From Planctomycetota bacterium (GTDB lineage: Bacteria; Planctomycetota; UBA1135; UBA2386): a stretch of DNA of 13,470 nucleotides. Positions within the stretch are counted from its first letter, which is position 1. The number at the start of each line of letters is the position of its first letter. Below the pieces are notes generated by a model, which had not been told where the DNA came from, made no database searches, and saw only the letters and a list, made by a program, of their open reading frames with translations. Of the stretch, positions 6,876-11,788 are shown in pieces. Position numbers and translations under genes: made by a program. The stretch is from the NCBI GenBank assembly GCA_020425885.1, contig JAGQRA010000466.1, positions 1-13,470 of the forward strand. The letters are read 5' to 3'.

Positions 6876-8426
6876 TCAATGACCAACCTGCTGCCCACCC
6901 TGGCCGCGGTGGCGCGCCTGCCGCTTGCCGGCTCCCGGATTCCGCTCCCGCCGCGACCGCCGGTCGCGCACGTAGGGTCGCAGGCACTCGGGCCAGTCGT
7001 CGCGGCCGCAGCGTTCGTAATCGTCGGCCATGGCCGCGCCGACCCGTTCCCGATCGAGGCCGCGTTCGTCGACCAGCCAGCGCCACAACAGCCCGGCCAG
7101 CCGCTTCTGGGCGATGCCGTGGGTGGCGCGCGCCGTCGCGAACAGCCACACCGCGAACGCGTCGAAGGCGGCATGGGCCGACGGGCCCTCGAGCAGGACC
7201 GCGAGCGTGCACTGCCAGTTGCCCGAGTTGGCGACGATGTCCCAGTAGCGGGCGAAGCGCTTCATGCGCTGCATCGCGGCGAACGGCACCGCATCGGTGG
7301 CGAGCACCTCGTACGGCGCCTCGTCGGCGTAGCGCATGCCGAACCCGGCATCGTGGCGGACGATCGGCGTGCCGCGCAGGCGCTTCAGGATGCCGACCTG
7401 GATCTCGTGTGGGCCGGCCGCGAGCAAGGCGTCGAAGCCGCGGGCGAAGCCGGCCTCGTCCTCGCCGGGCAGGCCGACGATAAGATCGGCGTGGACGTGG
7501 ACGCCGCTGTGCGAGCGCAGCCAGCGCAGGTTGGCGTCGAGCCGCTCGCGGTCCTGGCGCCGCGCGATGCGTTCGCCGATCGCGTCATCGAGCGTCTGCA
7601 CGCCGACCTCGAACTGCAGCGCGCCGGGGGGGAAGGCGGCGATCTCCTCGCGCAGCCGGTCGGGCAGTCGATCGGGGATCAGCTCGAAGTGCAGGAACAG
7701 GCCGTCGCAGATGCGCTCGCGGAAGAAGGCGAGGATCGCGGTCGCGGTGTCGATGCCGAGGTTGAAGGTGCGGTCGACGAACTTGAAGTGGCGCACGCCG
7801 CGGTCGAGCAGGCGTTGCATCTGCGCCAGGAACGGCGCGAGCTCGGCCTTGCGCACCGCCACCGGGAGCGCCGACAGGCAGAACTCGCAGGTGAACGGGC
7901 AGCCGCGCGAACTCTCGACGTAGACGATGCGATGGGCGATGTCGGTCGCGGTGTATTCGTCGTAGGGCCAGGCCAGCTCGTGAAAGTGCGGGGGCGGGGC
8001 GTCGATCAGGTGCGGCACATCGGTCGCGCCGGCCAGCAGCTGCCGGCACAGCGCGGCGAACGCGAGGTCGCCTTCGCCGCGCACGACGTGATCGGCGAGG
8101 GCGGCGATCGGTTGCCGTTCGGTCTCGTGGCTGACCTCGGGGCCGCCGAGCACCAGCTCGAGCTCGGGCCGCACCGCCTTCAGCACGCGCGCCAGCTGCA
8201 GCGCCTCCTTCGCGTTCCAGACGTAGACGCCGAGTCCGACGATGATCGGCGCCGCCGCCAGGATCGCCTCGGCGACGTCGGCCGGCCGCTGCGTCGTCTC
8301 GAACTCGAGGATCGTGCTGCGTTCGCGCAGCTCGCCGAGATTGGCGCGCAGGCAGCGCAGGCCGAAGCTGGCGTGGATCCAGCGCGCGTTCTGGGTCGCG
8401 AGCACGATGTCGGGCATGGCCGTCAT
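6876..8426 (-). CDS. B12-binding-type radical SAM protein with DUF4080-like C-terminus
   Basis: 516 residues from ATG at 8426 (AGG five bases upstream); ATG 8417, three codons in, is equally possible. Residues about 6-135 form a Rossmann-like cobalamin-binding-type domain (IVLATQNARWIHASFGLR, VGLGVYVWN, LVLGGPEVS). The classical DxHxxG cobalamin motif is not visible, as in many members. Residues about 170-350 form a radical SAM barrel with the cluster motif C176-x3-C180-x2-C183 (RGCPFTCEFC), then FKFVDRTFN, FEVGVQT and ADLIVGLPGE. Residues about 365-490 match the DUF4080 tail (Y-VL-T, M-R-KRFARYWDIVANSGN). These enzymes bind a 4Fe-4S cluster, cleave S-adenosylmethionine and are presumably cytoplasmic; the substrate of this subfamily is unknown. 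The last 27 or so residues are unusually Arg/Gly/Gln-rich. Divergent from the peptidase gene at 8551. Confidence 0.93.
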   Translation of the reverse strand: MTAMPDIVLATQNARWIHASFGLRCLRANLGELRERSTILEFETTQRPADVAEAILAAAPIIVGLGVYVWNAKEALQLARVLKAVRPELELVLGGPEVSHETERQPIAALADHVVRGEGDLAFAALCRQLLAGATDVPHLIDAPPPHFHELAWPYDEYTATDIAHRIVYVESSRGCPFTCEFCLSALPVAVRKAELAPFLAQMQRLLDRGVRHFKFVDRTFNLGIDTATAILAFFRERICDGLFLHFELIPDRLPDRLREEIAAFPPGALQFEVGVQTLDDAIGERIARRQDRERLDANLRWLRSHSGVHVHADLIVGLPGEDEAGFARGFDALLAAGPHEIQVGILKRLRGTPIVRHDAGFGMRYADEAPYEVLATDAVPFAAMQRMKRFARYWDIVANSGNWQCTLAVLLEGPSAHAAFDAFAVWLFATARATHGIAQKRLAGLLWRWLVDERGLDRERVGAAMADDYERCGRDDWPECLRPYVRDRRSRRERNPGAGKRQARHRGQGGQQVGH

Positions 8427-8550
8427 CTTCGCCTGGAGCGGGGGGCGCTGTCGCGAGCGATTCCGTCGCGGGGTCGCGACCACCGCGTGGCGATCGCCGC
8501 CCGCGATCGCTACGGTCCCGGCTTCCCTGGTGCCGCCCAACGGAGCCCGC
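8427..8550. promoter_or_regulatory. Divergent intergenic region, presumably both promoters
   Basis: This 124-base gap separates the radical SAM start (minus) from the peptidase start (plus), so both promoters should lie here. It holds two 8-bp palindromes GCGATCGC at 8490-8497 and 8503-8510 and a GTCGCGAC palindrome at 8473-8480. A weak -10-like TACGGT is at 8511-8516. In such GC-rich DNA these may be chance; no clear -35/-10 pair is seen. Confidence 0.3.
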
Positions 8551-10719
8551 ATGCGCCACGTCCCGTCCCTCGGCCTCGTCCTCTGCGCCGCCGCGCTCGG
8601 CGGCTGCGCCGCGTCAACCGACATGACCCCAACGACCCTCGACCAAGCTCCCGCCCTGCCCGACAACCCGCTGCTCGCCGAATGGCAGGGCCCGTTCGGT
8701 GGCGTGCCGCCGTTCGACCGGGTCGCGATCGCCGACTTCGCCCCGGCGATCGAGGCGGCGATGGCGCACGGCCTGTGGCAGATCGAGCAGATCGCCAACG
8801 ACCCGGCGCCGCCGACGTTCGACAACACCATCGCGGCGCTGGAGCGCACCGGCCGGCCGTTGGAACGGGTGATGGCGGTCTATGGCGTGTGGGGCTCCAA
8901 CATGAGCTCGCCCGATTTCCAGGCGGTCGAACGTGTGATCGATCCAGAGCTCGCGGCCTACCACGACAAGATCCGCCAGAACGCCGCGCTGTTCCGCCGC
9001 ATCGAGGCGGTCTACGAGTCGCCCGCCAAGGAAGCCCTGACCGCCGAGCAGCAGCGGCTCTTGTGGAAGCTCTACACCGACTTCGCCCGCGGCGGCGCCC
9101 GCCTCGACGAGGCCGGCAAGGCGCGCCTGTCGGCGATCAATCAGCAACTCGCCCGCCTGTTCACCGACTTCAGCCAGAACGTGCTGGCCGACGAGAGCGA
9201 CCGCTTCCTGGTGCTCGAGAGCGAAGGCGACCTGCAGGGAATGCCGGCGTCGCTGATCGATGCGGCGGCGGCCGCCGCCAGCCGCCGCCAGCTGCCCGGC
9301 CGTTGGGTCATCGACAACACCCGGTCGTCGAACGACCCGTTCCTGACCTACTCGACGCGGCGCGATCTGCGCGAGCGGGCCTGGCGGCTGTTCCCCAACC
9401 GCGGCGCCTTCGGCGACGAGCACGACAACAACGCCCTGATCCCGCAGATCCTGCAGCTGCGCGCCGAACGCGCGTCCCTGCTCGGCTACGCCACGCACGC
9501 CCACTGGCGGCTCGAGAACTCGATGGCGAAGTCGCCCGAGCGCGCGCTCGGCCTGATCGAGGCGCTGTGGACGCCGGCCATCGCCCGCGTCGCCGAGGAG
9601 GTCGCCGACATGCAGCAGCTGGCGGACGCCGAGGCTGCCGGCATCACCATCGCGCCGTGGGACTACGCCTTCTATGCCGAGAAGGTGCGCCAGGCCCGCT
9701 ACGACCTCGACCAGGCCGAGGTCAAGCAGTACCTGCAGCTCGAGAAGCTGCGCGAGGGCATGTTCTGGGTCGCCGGCGAGCTGTTCGGCTTCGACTTCGT
9801 GCCGGCACCCGAGGTGCCGGTCTATCACCCCGACGTCCGCGTCTGGGAGGTGAAGGACAAGGACTCCGGGCGCCACGTCGGGCTGTGGTACTTCGATCCC
9901 TACGCCCGGCCCGGCAAACGCTCGGGCGCCTGGATGACCGACTACCGGGCACAACAACGGCTCGACGGCGACATCGCCACGCTGGTCTCGAACAACGAGA
10001 ACTTCGTCAAGGGCAAGGCCGGCGAGCCGGTGCTGATCTCGTGGGACGACGCGACCACGCTGTTCCACGAGTTCGGCCACGCGCTGCACGGGCTGTGCTC
10101 GAACGTCACCTACCCGACCCTCTCCGGCACCAACGTGACGCGCGACTTCGTCGAGTTCCCGTCGCAGCTGCTCGAGCACTGGCTGTCGACCGACGCGGTG
10201 CTGCAGGGCTTCGCCCGCCATCACGAGACCGATGCGCCGATCCCGCAAGCGCTGGTCGATCGCATCGCCGCGGCGTCGACCTTCAACCAGGGGTTCGCCA
10301 CCACCGAGTACCTGGCCAGCGCGCTGGTCGACATGAAGATGCATACCGCCGCGCCGAGCCAGCTCTCGACCACCGACTTCGAGAAGGAGGTGCTCGATGC
10401 GGCCGGCATGCCGGGTGAGCTGGTGATGCGCCATCGGCCGACGCACTTCCTGCACGTGTTCGCCAACGACGGCTACTCGGCCGGCTACTACAGCTACCTG
10501 TGGGCCGACACCCTGGTCGCCGACGCCTGGCAGGCGTTCGCGGAGGCCGGCTCGCCGTACGACAAGAAGCTCGGCCAGAAGCTGCTGAGGGATGTGTTCG
10601 CCCGCGGCAACACGGTCGATCCGGCGGCGGCCTATCGCGCCTTCCGTGGCCGCGATGCCGGCGTCGAGGCGCTGATGAAGAAGCGCGGCTTCGCGGCAGG
10701 GGGTGATGGGGGGCGGTGA
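8551..10719 (+). CDS. dcp: M3 family zinc metallopeptidase (peptidyl-dipeptidase Dcp-like), lipoprotein
   Basis: 722 residues; ATG 8551 is preceded by GGAG with a 5-base spacer. Residues 1-19 form a lipoprotein signal peptide with the lipobox LGGC (C19), and alanines after the Cys suggest outer-membrane retention. The long helical N-terminal part (about 35-450) is typical of M3 enzymes. The zinc site is H506-E507-F-G-H510, with E535 (in GTNVTRDFVEFPSQ) as third ligand, 29 residues after the first His as in thimet oligopeptidase and Dcp. The downstream substrate-binding segment HFLHVFANDGYSAGYYSYLW is at 632-651. All catalytic residues are present and the length matches the family. Dcp-type enzymes remove dipeptides from oligopeptide C-termini; here the lipobox places the activity in the envelope, feeding peptide uptake by inference. 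The frame closes in a Gly-rich tail. Dcp versus oligopeptidase A cannot be fully settled, but the motif wording favours Dcp. Confidence 0.95.
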   Translation: MRHVPSLGLVLCAAALGGCAASTDMTPTTLDQAPALPDNPLLAEWQGPFGGVPPFDRVAIADFAPAIEAAMAHGLWQIEQIANDPAPPTFDNTIAALERTGRPLERVMAVYGVWGSNMSSPDFQAVERVIDPELAAYHDKIRQNAALFRRIEAVYESPAKEALTAEQQRLLWKLYTDFARGGARLDEAGKARLSAINQQLARLFTDFSQNVLADESDRFLVLESEGDLQGMPASLIDAAAAAASRRQLPGRWVIDNTRSSNDPFLTYSTRRDLRERAWRLFPNRGAFGDEHDNNALIPQILQLRAERASLLGYATHAHWRLENSMAKSPERALGLIEALWTPAIARVAEEVADMQQLADAEAAGITIAPWDYAFYAEKVRQARYDLDQAEVKQYLQLEKLREGMFWVAGELFGFDFVPAPEVPVYHPDVRVWEVKDKDSGRHVGLWYFDPYARPGKRSGAWMTDYRAQQRLDGDIATLVSNNENFVKGKAGEPVLISWDDATTLFHEFGHALHGLCSNVTYPTLSGTNVTRDFVEFPSQLLEHWLSTDAVLQGFARHHETDAPIPQALVDRIAAASTFNQGFATTEYLASALVDMKMHTAAPSQLSTTDFEKEVLDAAGMPGELVMRHRPTHFLHVFANDGYSAGYYSYLWADTLVADAWQAFAEAGSPYDKKLGQKLLRDVFARGNTVDPAAAYRAFRGRDAGVEALMKKRGFAAGGDGGR

Positions 10720-10760
10720 ATGGGAGTGGGAGGGGTGCTGTTGCGCGCGGGCTGATCGGG

Positions 10761-10829
10761 GGCGTGGCCGGCTTCTCACGGCGCCGCCGAGACCATCGGG
10801 GATACCGCGCTGTCGACCAGGAACTTCAC
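10761..10829 (-). pseudogene. Remnant of a DUF5615 PIN-like toxin, N-terminal stub with in-frame stop
   Basis: After the downstream DUF433 antitoxin, GTG at 10829 opens VKFLVDSAVSPMVSAAP, then TGA at 10776-10778, then in the same frame EAGHA. DUF5615 toxins typically begin MKFLVDxxLSPxxxxxLREAGHxA, so the stop falls exactly where an Arg codon is expected; CGA to TGA would explain it. Homology ends near 10761, and the remaining two thirds of the family's length (catalytic and C-terminal parts) are absent before the converging peptidase gene ends at 10719. The gene is therefore both nonsense-mutated and truncated. The fragment is short, so the family call rests on the N-terminal pattern plus the DUF433 partner. 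Confidence 0.7.
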
Positions 10830-10856
10830 TCGGCACCGCGGCGCGGGGTCTTCCGC

Positions 10857-11057
10857 TCACTGACCGGACTCGGATGCGAACCGCAGCGCCTCCTGAACGT
10901 CGGGGGCGACCAGGTCGGGGTACGCGGCCAGGATCTGCTCGGTGCTCATTCCGTCAGCCAACATCCCGACGACAGTGGCAACGGGAATCCGAAGCCCACG
11001 AATGCAAGGCACGCCTCCCATCTGCTGGGGATCCACTGTGATGCGCTCGGATGTCAC
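10857..11057 (-). CDS. DUF433 antitoxin (second module)
   Basis: 66 residues, GTG start at 11057, TGA at 10857-10859. The sequence shows the DUF433 core: RITVDPQQMGGVPCIRGLRI, then V-VVGMLADGMSTEQILAAYPDL and DVQEALRFA. DUF433 proteins are small winged-helix-like antitoxins that pair with DUF5615 PIN-like toxins in VapBC-type modules, and they probably repress their own operon. AGGG lies a few bases before the GTG. The gene starts 18 bases after the broken toxin of the first module, so both modules are likely on one transcript. The following toxin is only a remnant, leaving this antitoxin an orphan. It is about half identical to the other DUF433 here, so the two modules are related but not a recent duplication. 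Confidence 0.88.
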   Translation of the reverse strand: MTSERITVDPQQMGGVPCIRGLRIPVATVVGMLADGMSTEQILAAYPDLVAPDVQEALRFASESGQ

Positions 11058-11075
11058 GACCCTGGGATACTCGGC

Positions 11076-11408
11076 TCAAGAGAGGACAAGTATGGCTCCG
11101 TCCAATTCCAGGTCGAATGTCGCTATGGCATCCGAGTGGATCCTCAGGAAGCTCTCGAGTTCCGCCGTCGAGCAGTTGCCCAGCCGGAGCCAGATCACCT
11201 TGGGCGGGTGCCCGTGAACGAAACTCTGTTGCTGGAAGTCGGAGTCCTACGAGACGATCGCGAATCCGTGCGCCTTGGCATAGTCCCAAACCTGGACGTC
11301 GGAGGCGCTGGCGAGCCCGGCATCCCGGACATGTAGAGACTCCGGGAACAGATCCTGCAAGCTCGCGGCCAGCCGCGGCGCGAGGTTCTCGTCGAACAGG
11401 AGCTTCAC
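11076..11408 (-). pseudogene. DUF5615 PIN-like toxin interrupted by an in-frame TAG
   Basis: The GTG start at 11408 overlaps the antitoxin stop as GTGA. The frame reads VKLLFDENLAPRLAASLQDL ... LHVRDAGLASASDVQVWDYA ... GFAIVS, then TAG (11247-11249, codon 54), then DSDFQQQSFVHGHPPKVIWL and onward to a natural TGA at 11076-11078. In total there are 110 codon positions, the usual size of the family. The family consensus at the stop is IVSKDSDF, so one substitution AAG to TAG accounts for it. Conserved acidic residues (D6, E7, D29, D55, D57) and the late RLGNCST motif survive, and no frameshift is seen, so the lesion looks young. As it stands the product would be a 53-residue fragment lacking the DSDF acidic residues and probably inactive. 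Suppression or a sequencing error are alternatives. Confidence 0.85.
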
Positions 11409-11632
11409 GTCGGCCTGACTTCCACCAGTCGACGCTCACGCTCTGCTGCGAACGCGAGGGCCGCGCGGATGTCAGCGCGCTCCAGGTCGGGGAAGTCGGC
11501 GAGGATCTCGTCCTCCGACATACCCGATGCGAGGTACTCGAGGATGTCCGACACGGTGATTCGAAGTCCGCGGATGCAGGGCTTGCCGCTGCGCTTGCCG
11601 GGTTCGATCGTGATGCGGTCACTCCAGGACAT
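11405..11632 (-). CDS. DUF433 antitoxin (first module)
   Basis: 75 residues, ATG at 11632, TGA at 11405-11407. The DUF433 core is clear: DRITIEPGKRSGKPCIRGLR, VSDILEYLASGMSEDEIL, ADFPDLERADIRAALAFAAE. The frame is open further upstream, but this ATG fits the family start (M-x-DRI). Overlap of its stop with the toxin GTG is the classic coupling of DUF433/DUF5615 operons. Known antitoxins of this type neutralise the partner PIN-domain ribonuclease and autoregulate; an inverted repeat 10 bases upstream may be its operator. The C-terminal tail (AAERERRLVEVRPT) would be the toxin-contacting part. The base composition here is visibly less GC-rich than the flanking genes, consistent with acquisition by transfer. 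Confidence 0.9.
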   Translation of the reverse strand: MSWSDRITIEPGKRSGKPCIRGLRITVSDILEYLASGMSEDEILADFPDLERADIRAALAFAAERERRLVEVRPT

Positions 11633-11641
11633 GGGCGCCCA

Positions 11642-11690
11642 GGTTACCCCTGACAACCACTTCCGCAACCAGGCGGCCTCTCGGGTAACC
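11642..11690 (-). promoter_or_regulatory. Inverted repeat upstream of the antitoxin operon, candidate operator
   Basis: GGTTACCC (11642-11649) and GGGTAACC (11683-11690) are perfect 8-bp inverted arms, 41 bases centre to centre (about four helical turns), starting 10 bases upstream of the ATG at 11632. A -10-like TATCTT on the minus strand lies at 11691-11696, immediately outside the distal arm. The placement fits autoregulation by a dimeric antitoxin, but binding is inference. Confidence 0.4.
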
Positions 11691-11738
11691 AAGATAGACC
11701 TCACTTGTGCCTCAGGCATCGAGCACGCCATTGGCCCG

Positions 11739-11786
11739 GGGAGCTTCGCAGTTCTAGGTTCTAGGCCTTTTGCCGGGCGAAGCCCC
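11739..11786 (-). terminator. Imperfect inverted repeat with tandem heptamer, candidate terminator of the repeat-propeller gene
   Basis: The arms GGGAGCTTCGC (11739-11749) and GCGAAGCCCC (11777-11786) pair over 10 bases with one bulged A. The loop holds a tandem duplication TTCTAGG-TTCTAGG (11752-11765). The element begins 2 bases after the TAA of the minus-strand gene (11789-11791). A smaller competing hairpin GGGC-GAA-GCCC sits at 11775-11785. No U-tract follows, so the terminator function is tentative. Confidence 0.35.
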
Positions 11787-11788
11787 GC

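Noticed and set aside
8490..8510. Two GCGATCGC palindromes as a specific operator
   Set aside because: Similar GATCGC strings are frequent in the window, so enrichment cannot be claimed without genome counts.
6879..10418. 1179-codon plus-strand frame over the radical SAM and peptidase genes
   Set aside because: It is antisense to one recognised gene and out of frame with the other. The composition is biased and no domain is visible.
8614..10860. 748-codon minus-strand frame opposite the M3 peptidase
   Set aside because: It is a shadow of the peptidase gene, whose zinc site and lipobox prove the plus-strand frame.
11247..11249. TAG read as an amino acid (recoding, for example pyrrolysine)
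   Set aside because: No recoding genes or elements are visible, and the simple AAG to TAG change beside a second broken toxin makes decay more likely.
10716..11336. Plus-strand frame of 206 codons over the antitoxin-toxin region
   Set aside because: The opposite strand carries recognisable DUF433 and DUF5615 sequence; this frame has no motif and poor start context.
10954..11622. 222-codon minus-strand frame bridging both modules
   Set aside because: It is out of frame with the DUF433 and DUF5615 homologies and is Ser/Arg-rich noise.
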